This document shows, piece by piece, positions 23,140 to 32,214 of a stretch of DNA of 64,000 nucleotides. A model generated the notes under the pieces. It was not told the origin of the DNA. It saw only the letters and a list, made by a program, of their open reading frames with translations, and did no database searches. The position numbers were made by a program, and so were the translations under genes. Position 1 is the stretch's first letter, and the number at the start of each line of letters is the position of its first letter. The stretch comes from Metellina segmentata (taxonomy: Eukaryota; Arthropoda; Arachnida; Araneae; Tetragnathidae): contig OX375876.1 of assembly GCA_947359465.1 (NCBI GenBank), positions 123,251,444 to 123,315,443 on the forward strand. Reading direction: 5' to 3'.

Positions 23140-24141
23140 TTGAAACTTAAGACATAAATACTGCATTTGATTACACAAACAAGGCTTTCACAGTGTTATC
23201 CGCATAAAACACATCGAAAATTCTTTACATATTTTATTCAATGTCAAAGATTCACTGTGACACAGTGGGTGTAAACAACGCAATTGAAAATCTCTTTCGT
23301 TTGTCCACCACAATTGCAAGCCTCATTGAGATTGCCTTCTGTGATTCCTGTAATTTATTTGGTAGAGATGTAGTGTCTGCTACGTGTTTGTCCCCACGTA
23401 ATATTTCTCGCCAGATCAAGGTGGCGGCCGTATTCAGCATGGCGGTAAAGCAAAATCCACACGGTGAAAATGAAGAATTTGGGTAGCGTCCGTTGAAGCT
23501 TCGTACCGTTAAATAATGACAACACAAAAAATCAAAATATTAACCAATCACAGTACGTTTTTGTTATGTTCCAGAAAATTCCCTGAATAGGGTTGCCTTA
23601 AAAGTGGTTAAAAACTTTTGAACTGGCTAAAACTGGATAAAAACACCAGATACTACATTTGGTAATTCAAGACTGTTCTAAAACAGTTTGTTGCTAAACC
23701 AAACAATTTGTTTCTCATGTGGGATACAATAACACAACCTTGTTTATATAAAAGGACTATATTTATTTGAAATGAAAGTGACCCACATTTGCTAGACGTA
23801 AAATACACTCTAAGACAAAAAAAAGTCGCACCTGGAAGGAGCAGACCGGTGATTTTTTAGAACCTTTATAAATGAAATTTGGAGGAGTGGTACATCTGAG
23901 ATACAAATGATCAAATTTTCGGAATCGTTTGAGCATGCACCACGCGCAGGGCAACTTTCATACCGGGGCATAAAAGGACATCCAGAAGCGCAGCAACTTC
24001 ATTTCGACTAATGTTGTGTTGGTTACATTGTTTCTCATTGAGTTATGCCTCGGAAAAAAGTTCGCAAGCAATTTAAGTGACTGGGGGAGTTTGACAGAGG
24101 GCGAATCATTGGCCTCCGAAAAGGTGAATGGTCTAATCGAC

Positions 24142-24691
24142 AGTAGTATTACACTAACAACTGGCTCACTTGCAAAACCTGCTAACAACTGGCTCACTTG
24201 CAAAACCTGCTAACAACTGGCTCACTTGCAAACTATGCTAATAACTGGCTCACTTGTATGTCCTGCTAACAACTGGCTCACTTGCAAAACCTGCTAACAA
24301 CTGGCTCACTTGCAAACCCTGCTAACAACTGGCTCACTTGCAAACCCTGCTAACAACTGGCTCACTTGCAAACCCTGCTAACAACTGGCTCACTTGCAAA
24401 ACCTGCTAACAACTGGCTCACTTGCAAACCCCCTGCTAACAACTGGCTCACTTGAAAACCCTGCTAACAACTGGCTCACTCGCTTGACATGTTAGTGCCT
24501 AACTTACAGTTCGACATGTTGATGGTATTATTGTTTGGCTCACACACACGTAAAGTGTGTTATTGTTTGACTCATGTGAAAGTGTGTATGCGACAACATG
24601 CGAGTATTAGATGAGAAAAATTGTTAACACTGTGTTAATAGCCCTCCCCTGTTTGCGAGTCGAAAGAGCGTAAACCATCCCTTAGAGCAAA
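24142..24691 (+). repeat. Left terminal inverted repeat with 12 tandem 28-bp units
   Basis: After the 14-bp tip, 11 units of the AACAACTGGCTCACTTGCAA type plus a diverged twelfth run from 24156 to about 24494. Then comes unique repeat sequence (TTACAGTTCGACATGTTGAT, ..., GTTAACACTGTGTTAATAGC, ..., GCGTAAACCATCCCTTAG) matched in reverse at 34554-34753. Unit 10 carries a 2-bp insertion. Confidence 0.93.
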
Positions 24692-24717
24692 GGTGAATAA
24701 TAATTGTAAGTAGTATA

Positions 24718-24846
24718 TGTTGTTGACACCTGGACTAAATGGTCTGTCGCTAAAAATGTTGTTGACACCTAGACTAAACATCATGTCGATAGAAAAAGTG
24801 TTTACACCTAGACTAAATATCGTGTGGATAGAAAAAGTGCTGACAC
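24718..24846 (+). repeat. Subterminal tandem repeat, three ~39-bp units
   Basis: Three units of the type GTTGTTGACACCTGGACTAA, each followed by a GTCGATAGAAAAA-like tail. It lies just inside the left terminal repeat. A reverse-complement remnant is found at 33217-33302, well inside the element and not next to the right terminal repeat. Confidence 0.85.
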
Positions 24847-24849
24847 AAA

Positions 24850-25519
24850 AAAGTATGTTTCTCCGTTTATTGAGTGTTAAATGTACTAGGAATTGAAGGA
24901 CTGTTGTGAGAGGAATTTCGTTTGATCATTAGATTTATACACCACCCATTGGTAGATATTCATGGTCGAGTGCTTTAGATGAACAAACACTCGAGCATGA
25001 GTATCTTTTACAGTCTCAAGTTCAAGTCTGCATAAATCCTAATTTTATCTTAATTTTTAGCTTTTAGAATTTTTCTATAGGTGTCAGCATGAACATCATT
25101 GTGATACTACAATTTGTAAAAATACTCCAGAGTTCTTATTTTGCGAAAAGTAGTTACACTATGAATGGCTCTAAGATATTTTCAGAGTTCGATGTTTTGG
25201 TTTGTAATGATATAAAAGTTGTACATATTATTTTACATATTAATGAAAGAACAAAAGAAACATACATATTTCCGCTTACAATTCTTTATTTAAGCATTTG
25301 AAAATATAAGTATACAAATAAAAGTAAAAAAACTTTCGAATATGTATCATACAAAATGCTCCATGGACATACATATCATTTTACATACATATCAATCTAC
25401 TGAAACATTTAGACAAAACACAATTTTGAAAACATTCTTTATTTCAAACAAAAACCAGTGATGAGTACATTTTTTTACCTTACACTTTCAAAAATCGAAA
25501 AGCTCGCAGGCTTTTTGTT
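24850..25519. other. Non-coding left subterminal region of the Polinton-like element
   Basis: Between the subterminal repeats and the last gene. A 70-codon plus-strand frame at 25089-25301 has AT-rich composition and no known domain. No polymerase remnant is readable on either strand. Confidence 0.5.
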
Positions 25520-25942
25520 TTACATTTTTAACAAGTTAACAAATTCATCCTCATTTAAAATTTGAAAGTAACCATACTTGAGGATGCAGTTTGGAAAGTT
25601 CATTTCTATCTGGCAAATACAATCACTCGTGGCTTCAATACATTGTAGAATATTTGAGTACAAAATGAGTCCACTTCCATACAGGGAGAGTTTTTTATTT
25701 GGAGACATGCGATGTAGATGACACACTCCAAATCTATGTTCTTTGTCATCCTCATGGACCAAATTCACTATGTCTTCATTAGTGAGTATTTTAAAATAGC
25801 GTACATTTTTTTTGTTTTCTTGATTTAGTCCTAGAGATGCCAATACACTTTGGACACAATCGAACACACTATTGTACAATTCGTAGTGAATATAATCATA
25901 TGTTTTCTCTGAGCTTTGAACGAGATATCCATACCGTTCCAT
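25520..25942 (-). CDS. MERYGY protein 1, unknown function (Polinton-like element)
   Basis: 140 codons from the ATG at 25942; an upstream in-frame TTG at 25954 is less likely. I do not recognise the family. It is clearly related to its upstream neighbour (26044-26481). Both start MERYGY, and both contain two copies of a ~65-residue module: RYGY, about 20 residues, a hydrophobic xFxxxxxCVxS patch, then YFxILxxxE. Here the first module has VFDCVQSVLASLG and VRYFKILTNEDIV; the second has RFGVCHLHRM, NILQCIEAT and KYGYFQILNEDEFVNLL. No signal peptide or membrane segment. It is the last gene of the train, in the position of an accessory gene. Confidence 0.7.
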   Translation of the reverse strand: MERYGYLVQSSEKTYDYIHYELYNSVFDCVQSVLASLGLNQENKKNVRYFKILTNEDIVNLVHEDDKEHRFGVCHLHRMSPNKKLSLYGSGLILYSNILQCIEATSDCICQIEMNFPNCILKYGYFQILNEDEFVNLLKM

Positions 25943-26043
25943 GTTGGAATTCAAATGATGAATTTCCTACTAGAGTACATACTTATAGTTCGTAAAGTTA
26001 GAAACGTGTACTGACACGATTCTCTCCATTTTACGAGCCTGTA

Positions 26044-26481
26044 TTAAGCTCTCTCCATACAGTGGGGGAAGTGAAGCTCTTTCATGAGTTCGTCACTGTC
26101 AAAAATTTTGTAATATCCAATTTTTACTTTCAGATTGGATATACAAGGAACTTCCAAACCATAAGCTTTCGCACTGATAATGCAATCCAGTAAGTTAGAA
26201 AACAAAATATCTGATGCAGTTTCAAGTATCATATGTTGCTCCGAATCACAGGGTTGATACAAGTACATGTATCCATATCTACAACTAATTGGATCTCTGT
26301 GCATTAATTTGATCGTTTCTGAATTTTCTAAGATTTGAAAATACACGAGCAGTTCATCTTTGTCGATCTTTTGAAGTATCCCACTTTTTACACAATGTAC
26401 GATATCATCAAATAATACTTTATTTGCACTTTTAACCTTTTTATCGCATGCATTCAGAATGATATAACCATATCGCTCCAT
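26044..26481 (-). CDS. MERYGY protein 2, unknown function (Polinton-like element)
   Basis: 145 codons from the ATG at 26481. A paralogue of the next gene downstream, with the same two-module layout: MERYGYIILNA, FDDIVHCVKSGIL, VYFQILENSETIKLMH, then RYGYMYLYQP, LFSNLLDCIISA and KIGYYKIFDSDELMKEL. The spacing of aromatic and acidic residues is conserved between modules and between the two proteins, so an ancestral ~65-aa unit was duplicated, and the gene was then duplicated again. The function is unknown. Intact frame; 56 bp after the protease stop. Confidence 0.7.
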   Translation of the reverse strand: MERYGYIILNACDKKVKSANKVLFDDIVHCVKSGILQKIDKDELLVYFQILENSETIKLMHRDPISCRYGYMYLYQPCDSEQHMILETASDILFSNLLDCIISAKAYGLEVPCISNLKVKIGYYKIFDSDELMKELHFPHCMERA

Positions 26482-26537
26482 GGTGAGCTGTTGAATAACT
26501 TTATTCGTGATGCGATAGTGTATTTATTACTACTAGT

Positions 26538-27050
26538 TCATTCGTGTAGATTCTTTGATGCGTTACGAAGAGGTTGACAATATTGATTATAAGACAGTTC
26601 TGGTGCGCTACCAATTTTGAACCATTGATGGGCAAAACTTTGAACGATTCGTTCGTTTTCACATACATCTGTAACTCGTAGTTTGTCAATGGATAACCCT
26701 CTCGTGATATGCCATAAGAAATAGAGGCAAAATAGTCCACATGATCTGGTTTTAAAATGTTGCAACGTTTGTCTATTCCACTCAAGTTGAGTTGAATTTT
26801 TGACTAAGAAGGATTTGATATTGCGACCGGGTGGTGTGCCATAAGAGCAAAAGAATGTGCAGTATCCTTTTTCATCAAAGTACATAGCTTGCCAGTGTTG
26901 TCCTTCACAATGTGCAGGATCGGTGTTCACGATGAAGGAACGATAACGCTTTCTTTTTGAAGGAAGCATATCACTTGCGAATACACCTCCGAAAGTAGTT
27001 CTGATCTTATGATCGCTATACGCAAGTCTAGTCAACATTGAGGTGTCCAT
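26538..27050 (-). CDS. Adenain-like cysteine protease (Polinton PRO)
   Basis: 170 codons from the ATG at 27050 (the open frame extends to a TTG at 27089 inside the preceding gene, which I discount). Adenovirus-type (C5 / Ulp1 fold) proteases cleave virion precursors during maturation. The catalytic order His-Asp/Glu-Cys is present: GQHWQAMYFDE (His52, then Asp59/Glu60) and TRSCGLFCLYFLW (Cys104), with a Gln-containing NRQTLQ segment between them for the oxyanion hole. Length is slightly shorter than adenovirus proteases (about 200 aa). It follows the capsid candidate, matching the morphogenesis-module logic of Polintons. The frame is intact. Confidence 0.85.
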   Translation of the reverse strand: MDTSMLTRLAYSDHKIRTTFGGVFASDMLPSKRKRYRSFIVNTDPAHCEGQHWQAMYFDEKGYCTFFCSYGTPPGRNIKSFLVKNSTQLEWNRQTLQHFKTRSCGLFCLYFLWHITRGLSIDKLRVTDVCENERIVQSFAHQWFKIGSAPELSYNQYCQPLRNASKNLHE

Positions 27051-27054
27051 GATT

Positions 27055-28332
27055 TTAATAGTCAGTAAAGATGTTTCTGCTTTTATCAATTTCTATAAGA
27101 GCTTGCATTTCCATATATGCTATCAATGTAACCGTTTCGTCGAGATCTGTCTCAAACTTCAGATGAATCGATAGATCACCACTTCGAGTTACGTTTGCAA
27201 ATGGATCGCTAGCAGAATAGTCTTGAGTGAGATCGAATACGTAAAAACATAAATTATGTTTATACTCGTTGAATGTTATGTTTGTGTCATGTTTACCAAG
27301 ATCTGTAAACAAACTTAAATAATTTCGAGCATAAAGATTTTTTGCATAGCTTGGTGCATAAGCGGTGGCCGGGATCTGTACACCGTTCTCTGTCAGAGAA
27401 ATATGGTTCAGGTTATAATTCTTAAAATTAAAAGGATTCTTTTTAAAATCACCGTTAAATGCAGAATTAGATATCATAGTCAAAATGATTCGACTGGGAA
27501 GTGCACCGTTGATTGCATTTGGTATCGTAATACTTTTTAGTCCCGAGCTAAGCGTGAATGTTTTCATTTCAATTCTTGTAAATGGCATTTGAATGAGAGA
27601 ATGTTCCAACGCTTTCTCATGTCCAATAAGTATTGAACTCGATACTTCACACCGTCTCACAAAGAGACTTATGTTTTCAATATTAAGGCAGTATTCACCG
27701 TTATTTGTCAATAGGCTGAATGCATGTTTCGCTTTTTCTAACTTGATGCGTATCGGCACACCGTTTATTAATAATTTGGATTGACTACCTAAATCCAAAT
27801 GAAGCGCACCATACATATCAAAGAGGGTTCCGTTCTTAGTACGATTCCATCTTTGCTTCAATCCTTTGTTTCCCCCCGCTGCAATATCCAAATCATCATA
27901 CTTCTCAGCGGTATCTTTATGAAACATTGCACCACTCAGCAAATTCTTTTGAGAGGATTCTGGATGAAACAATATGCTTTGAATATATGCTTTGTAGGCA
28001 TAATTGTTTTCTGAGGAAATTTGTCTATCATTAAAGGAGACATGGCATTCAGAGAACATAGTATTTAAAAGATAATTGATAGGCCCGCATTGATCGGCAG
28101 CAACAAATGCACTACCATCTGCTTTTACAATCTTTGCTTGAACATTGAGGAAAACATGGGAAAGATCAAAATATGATTCACCTAATCCAGATATGGCAAA
28201 TTCAATTGTATTGCTGTCCGAAATGGATGCTACAGGATGAACTTCTATGAACGTCGACCGGTCAATTGCTAGCTGAATTCGTGATGTTTCGAACAAATCT
28301 AGTTCACTTTTTGTGCAATAACAGTTTTCCAT
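27055..28332 (-). CDS. Major capsid protein candidate (F54H12.2-like family)
   Basis: 425 codons, ATG at 28332, intact. The N-terminal pattern ELDLFETSRIQLAIDRS, then EVHPVASISD and GLGESYFDLSHVFLNV, belongs to a family I know from many animal genomes as uncharacterised F54H12.2-like proteins, linked to Polinton/adintovirus-like elements. The sequence looks beta-rich with few charged runs and no signal peptide or membrane helix. Its place between a small basic virion-like protein and the maturation protease suggests a (double jelly-roll) major capsid protein. The capsid role is inference; I see no diagnostic motif that proves the fold. It is shorter than canonical Polinton major capsid proteins. 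Confidence 0.65.
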   Translation of the reverse strand: MENCYCTKSELDLFETSRIQLAIDRSTFIEVHPVASISDSNTIEFAISGLGESYFDLSHVFLNVQAKIVKADGSAFVAADQCGPINYLLNTMFSECHVSFNDRQISSENNYAYKAYIQSILFHPESSQKNLLSGAMFHKDTAEKYDDLDIAAGGNKGLKQRWNRTKNGTLFDMYGALHLDLGSQSKLLINGVPIRIKLEKAKHAFSLLTNNGEYCLNIENISLFVRRCEVSSSILIGHEKALEHSLIQMPFTRIEMKTFTLSSGLKSITIPNAINGALPSRIILTMISNSAFNGDFKKNPFNFKNYNLNHISLTENGVQIPATAYAPSYAKNLYARNYLSLFTDLGKHDTNITFNEYKHNLCFYVFDLTQDYSASDPFANVTRSGDLSIHLKFETDLDETVTLIAYMEMQALIEIDKSRNIFTDY

Positions 28333-28336
28333 TTTC

Positions 28337-28753
28337 TCAGAGACTAGAAAACACGTCTTTCGAACACCTCTTTCGGCGTTTCATCTGAGTTTTTTTCGTT
28401 TGTTTCTTTCTTTTAATACCCCCACCACCTCTCAGTTTGCGAAGTAGATCGTGTTGGATCTCTCTGCCAGATTCCCGTAATCGATTACGGGAGGCTTCTC
28501 TGAAGGATTTCCCATGTGAAAGGTCTTGTAGTACGTTCTCTCCTGCGGTTAGTAAGTGTTTGCCTAAATATTTCCCCGCTTTGATCATAAGTGGTTGAAC
28601 AAATCGACGCAAATTAGTGAATATTCCATATCCTCTCTGTATGGGGAAATCTGATGAAAAATAACCCCCTTTCCCTGATTGTTGATTACAATAGTAATCA
28701 ATACAGTCCTGGGGATCTAGCATTCGACCGTGTTTATGCATGATGAAAGACAT
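28337..28753 (-). CDS. Small basic virion-associated protein candidate
   Basis: 138 codons, ATG at 28753, ending 4 bp before the capsid candidate's ATG. The N-terminal part holds GGYFSSDFPIQRGYGIF, followed by an amphipathic helix-prone stretch (RRFVQPLMIKAGKYLGKHLL). The C-terminus is a glycine- and lysine/arginine-rich tail (LRGGGGIKRKKQTKK...). This layout resembles internal capsid-cementing or DNA-binding proteins of adenovirus-like and adintovirus-like elements. The exact homologue is not certain. Intact frame. Confidence 0.6.
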   Translation of the reverse strand: MSFIMHKHGRMLDPQDCIDYYCNQQSGKGGYFSSDFPIQRGYGIFTNLRRFVQPLMIKAGKYLGKHLLTAGENVLQDLSHGKSFREASRNRLRESGREIQHDLLRKLRGGGGIKRKKQTKKTQMKRRKRCSKDVFSSL

Positions 28754-28783
28754 ATATGAAGGAAGGGTCGTTTGTACACCGCT

Positions 28784-30196
28784 TTATAACGATTTTTTTC
28801 GAAAGGAGAGCACCAAGCTCGTTTTTCCAGATATAAATTGTATGGGTGTACCCCTACTTGTTCGCAGTTCGATCTCAATAGCATCGAAGTGTTGCTTTTT
28901 AACGCGAAAGTAAAGTGGTACGGGAAAATGTTTCACAATTTGATCCTGTCGTTCATTCGCAATTGGTATGATTTTTAAAATCGGAACCAATGAATCACCA
29001 ACAAGCGATGAAGATACAATATCACTATATACATATATTTCTGTTATACCCGCATTTAACTCCAAGTTATAATCGGAAATGTATGCTCCTTCCGTGAAAG
29101 TGTTTAGCGTAAATCCTAATATATCCGAGAGTTTATCTTCAAACACTACTTTGGTGTCATGTGGTACAATCAGTTTGACTTTAGAATTAGGTAGTACTTT
29201 GAATTGAATGGATTTGAATTCACTAAAGAAGTCTTTGGCTTGTCGATACATGCCACTGGGTATTTTAAAATTATATGTTCTAAGCTCATGATGAAGTGTT
29301 GGAAATACTTCATTGACAATAATCTTAAACTTTTCACCTTCAGCTCCATTTAATGGATTAGAGTAGTTGAATGTGATTTCTTTTTTATCACCACTAATAA
29401 TGTAAGAAGATTCATCGATGCCTAGAGACCTCATTAAATTGGGGCAGGAGTCACGTTCAAGAAGTATATCTATATGTTCTTTTAATTTTACAACTATACT
29501 ATTTTCGCGTCGTAAGAACTGTGCTAGACTATTCGCTGTTGTAGCAACGATCTTTCTATTGATTTGTTCAAATACATTATCATTCATTTTATCTAGTAAT
29601 ATATCATAAGTGAGTTTTGGTACTGGTTTATTGGCGACAAGTGTTATAAACTGGTTTCGAAAATTCTCTAAATTCGGTTTGTGATAGTCCAAGTTGTAAA
29701 CATAGTCTATAGTTCTACTACGTGTTATATCATCAATTTTTGGGTTCAATTTTAAAAACTGCAAGAAATGTTCAGCATGTTGTGAAGTAATGTACATATC
29801 CCATCCTGTTTTTAATGTTATACGAAGTCGTGATCTTGACGCATTCAGAAAAAGAATAAGAGGAGGATCTGTAAATGTCTTTTTAAGATTTGCATTGACT
29901 CCTTCCACAAAGTCTGCATGATCTTCACTATAAAGTGGTATGTCATATTTAGGTAAAGTTGTTACACCTTCTACTTCCACTATTTTCTCTATAGAATATT
30001 CATCATTATAACCGGGGTGAATGGTAAAGAATCTACCTGGTATGGTTGCTTCTGCTAAACAACATTCCCATGTCCCATTTAAAGTGATCGGATAAGCTAA
30101 TTTAGTCCGATAACGATCAGGAGTGTTGTTCGGAAAGTAGTTCATACTAGCATTTGAAGGTAATATGACATGGAAATCCTCTATGTTCTGATCCAT
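28784..30196 (-). CDS. 470-aa structural protein candidate (minor capsid/penton-like)
   Basis: 470 codons, ATG at 30196, overlapping the end of the integrase frame by 16 bp. The N-terminus DFHVILPSNASMNYFPNNTP followed by YRTKLAYPITLNGTWECCLA is a pattern I associate with large families of virus-like element proteins in cnidarians and arthropods. No catalytic motif, no membrane segment, predicted beta-rich. Being the largest intact gene after integrase and sitting next to virion genes, it is a candidate vertex or minor capsid protein. That assignment is inference, and attachment or another virion role is possible. Confidence 0.5.
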   Translation of the reverse strand: MDQNIEDFHVILPSNASMNYFPNNTPDRYRTKLAYPITLNGTWECCLAEATIPGRFFTIHPGYNDEYSIEKIVEVEGVTTLPKYDIPLYSEDHADFVEGVNANLKKTFTDPPLILFLNASRSRLRITLKTGWDMYITSQHAEHFLQFLKLNPKIDDITRSRTIDYVYNLDYHKPNLENFRNQFITLVANKPVPKLTYDILLDKMNDNVFEQINRKIVATTANSLAQFLRRENSIVVKLKEHIDILLERDSCPNLMRSLGIDESSYIISGDKKEITFNYSNPLNGAEGEKFKIIVNEVFPTLHHELRTYNFKIPSGMYRQAKDFFSEFKSIQFKVLPNSKVKLIVPHDTKVVFEDKLSDILGFTLNTFTEGAYISDYNLELNAGITEIYVYSDIVSSSLVGDSLVPILKIIPIANERQDQIVKHFPVPLYFRVKKQHFDAIEIELRTSRGTPIQFISGKTSLVLSFRKKSL

Positions 30197-31232
30197 TCTG
30201 CTTTAATCCACGAGTTGAAGGAATCGTTGAATCCTAGCCACTTTATCAAAAGTTGACGAGATGGTCCTTTACCTTTAGTACGAATAATTTTCTCAATTGC
30301 CCAGTAACCATTTGGAGTTTTTTCTATCTTTTGTAACTCTTCAGCATAAAAACGTCCGTCAATCTCTTTTCCATTCAAATCCTGTAGAACATAAGTATGT
30401 GGACTTGTAGGATATCTTTTATAGATTTTAAAGCATTCTTCTCGGTCCACCCTGGTAGATATCCCTTTCTAAACGTTCTGAGAGCTTTCGATATTCTAAC
30501 AACATCACCTACACCAAAACGAAATTTGGTTAGAGAACTGAACTCATACAGGCGTTTATATATGGTCGGCTCATCATCAGTGGTTACTTCAGCCGGTTTG
30601 AAACCATGACTACTGTGTACGGAATGATTGTACGAATCCACAAGAGATTGTAAAATATCATAATATTTATATGAGTTACGATGAGTGAAAACTCGATACA
30701 TACGCGCACGTAGCGTTCGATGCATGCGTTCTAAAATAGCACATTTGGTCTCACTTTTAGTGGAATAATGATGAATACCATATTTCTTGAACAGATCCCG
30801 AACCTTTTTATTATAGAACTCACTTCCTTTGTCGGTTTGTAAATTCGAAGGTTTCGTTTCTTGGAAAACATTTCGAAACACCTTTACCATCGTACTTGCT
30901 TTCTTATTTTTAATAGGAATGGCTCTAAAGAATCGTGACATCACATCGATAATGGTAAGAATATAACGATATCCTTTATTATGTCGTGATAGTTTCTGTA
31001 CATCTACCAAGTCACTTTGCCATAACTCATTCACGCCGTAAGATATTGTTTTCCGTCTCTGAAATTTGTAGCGCACTGGTTTGTGTAAAGTATAGACATC
31101 TTGCTGCGAAAGCCATTTCTGGACATCGTGCCTATTAATACCGGTTGCCTTTGACAGTCGGCTGAGTCCTCCAAACGAAGCGGGCTCTTTGGGATTGAAG
31201 TAAAGTTTTCTCATTCGTTCCATGCTTCCCAT
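30181..31232 (-). pseudogene. Retroviral-type integrase with chromodomain-like tail, frameshifted
   Basis: Polinton integrases insert the linear element DNA. The main frame starts at an ATG at 31232 (alternatives 31223, 31214). It has an N-terminal HTH-like region, then the catalytic core: Asp74 in NELWQSDLVDV, Asp134 in LQTDKGSEFYN and Glu168 in CAILERMHRTL, with 33 residues between the last two. After the SH3-like region (FRFGVGDVVRIS...KGYLPGWTE) the frame is lost near 30445 by a one-base change. The downstream frame (30181-30450, no ATG) carries YVLQDLNGKEIDGRFYAEEL and then a chromodomain-like segment, WAIEKIIRTKGKGPSRQLLI with KWLGFNDSFNSW. The break separates catalysis from the tail. 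Confidence 0.85.
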
Positions 31233-31873
31233 TTTGGTTTTTTAGTCTCGACAGAAGAGAGTGAACCCGTTCTCTTCATCAGTGGATTCATTTCTGAAAC
31301 AGTTAACTGCTCTCGAAGTCTTTTATTGCCAATCCACTGATGTGGAATGTTAATTTCGTAAATGCCTTTAAAAAATTTATCAAAGCCTTTCGGAGGAGGT
31401 TCGATTTTTTGTGTGTCTCTCATCAGATAGTTAAAAAGATCTATAGCATTGCTTCGATATTCTGGTTTCCCATTCACTTCTAATTCACTGTTTTCATTAA
31501 ATGTATAGCTTGCACTCTTCAATTTTTCCAAGATTGGCAATACATATTTCTTTAGTGTTTTCGGAACAGCATATCCCAGGTATTTAACCAGCATACTAGG
31601 AATAGAAACATCTTCAGAAGGTTTTGTTTCGGGCAATTGTATACTCTCCAACAATTCAGGAGGAATTTCAAACGGTTTCTGAGGTGGCGGAGGTTGCATT
31701 GCCCTCTGGTACTTGGGTATTAACTGAGAGAGAAGTTTAGCCCTCATATCGTCAGGCATTTCATTCTGTTGTAACAAACTAAGAATATTGTCTTCCAATC
31801 GAATTTCGGGTTTATTTAACTGATAATATTCAGATACCAGCTCCGGTGGTACTAACGCCATTTTCTTCGACAT
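31211..31873 (-). CDS. 220-aa protein of unknown function (Polinton-like element)
   Basis: The true ATG is at 31873 (MSKKMALVPPELVSEYYQ); the open frame reaches a TTG at 31879. It starts 2 nt after the stop of the pX-like gene and runs 22 bp into the integrase frame. Features: a helical N-terminal half with LLQQNEMPDDMRAKLLSQL, a proline-rich linker (QPPPPQKPF...), a central YLGYAVPKTLKKYVLPILEK, and a globular C-terminal domain (NAIDLFNYLMRDT, GIYEINIPHQWIGNKRL). I know similar proteins from related animal elements but not their function. Intact frame. Confidence 0.65.
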   Translation of the reverse strand: MSKKMALVPPELVSEYYQLNKPEIRLEDNILSLLQQNEMPDDMRAKLLSQLIPKYQRAMQPPPPQKPFEIPPELLESIQLPETKPSEDVSIPSMLVKYLGYAVPKTLKKYVLPILEKLKSASYTFNENSELEVNGKPEYRSNAIDLFNYLMRDTQKIEPPPKGFDKFFKGIYEINIPHQWIGNKRLREQLTVSEMNPLMKRTGSLSSVETKKPKWEAWNE

Positions 31874-31875
31874 TT

Positions 31876-32214
31876 TCAAATGCGTTTACCAATAGCTTTA
31901 CCTGCAATTCCCCCCAACAGACTCAACACGGCAGGTAAAATCAAAGGCAAAAATCCACCCGTTTGTTTCGTGAACAATTTGCGTTTTCTTGTAATTGGTA
32001 TTTTTCTATCTGCCAACTGACGAATCACTCTCTTGTAATATCCAAGTTTTTTCACTTTAGCATTGGGTATATTTCCCGATAACAAATTCTGACAAATTTC
32101 ACACAATGATTGAATTTGTTCATTTGACGCTGTTCTTAAAATGGCTTTTCGCTGTTGGGGACTCGCATTGGAGAGTAAGTGTAGTAAATGTACATGACGT
32201 CTCACTCTATTCAT
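31876..32214 (-). CDS. Small basic protein with pX-like hydrophobic C-terminus
   Basis: 112 codons, ATG at 32214, overlapping the ATPase stop by 8 nt. The N-terminal half is helical (RKAILRTASNEQIQSLCEIC), the middle is strongly basic (KVKKLGYYKRVIRQLADRK, TRKRKLF), and the C-terminus is GGFLPLILPAVLSLLGGIAG, a Gly-Gly-led hydrophobic segment like that of adenovirus core protein X precursors. A GG site is a plausible cleavage point for the element's adenain-like protease. A DNA-condensing core role is inferred from this likeness. Intact. Confidence 0.65.
   Translation of the reverse strand: MNRVRRHVHLLHLLSNASPQQRKAILRTASNEQIQSLCEICQNLLSGNIPNAKVKKLGYYKRVIRQLADRKIPITRKRKLFTKQTGGFLPLILPAVLSLLGGIAGKAIGKRI

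Larger units (their letters stand above)
22060..23660 (+). repeat. Arm A1 of an inverted gene duplication (partner 58660-60480)
   Basis: From about 22060 to 23660 the sequence is the reverse complement, block by block, of 58660-60480. Shared marks include the CATGCCCCACGAC block, the AACTAGTCCCGGTCTCCCCTA block, exon 2 itself, the GTGTTATCCGCATAAAACAC block and the TTCCAGAAAATTCCCTGAAT block. Differences are mostly insertions: a SINE at 22805-23139 only here, and a 504-bp element only in the partner. Confidence 0.85.

Noticed and set aside
24156..24494. Regular 28-bp direct repeats resembling a CRISPR array
   Set aside because: Units are contiguous with no unique spacers, lie inside a eukaryotic terminal inverted repeat and are mirrored at the other end.
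26501..26785. 94-codon minus-strand frame over the protease gene
   Set aside because: Shadow of the protease in another frame; the protease has all catalytic residues.
30440..30460. Programmed -1 frameshift joining integrase core and tail
   Set aside because: No slippery heptamer or obvious downstream structure; a one-base mutation explains it.
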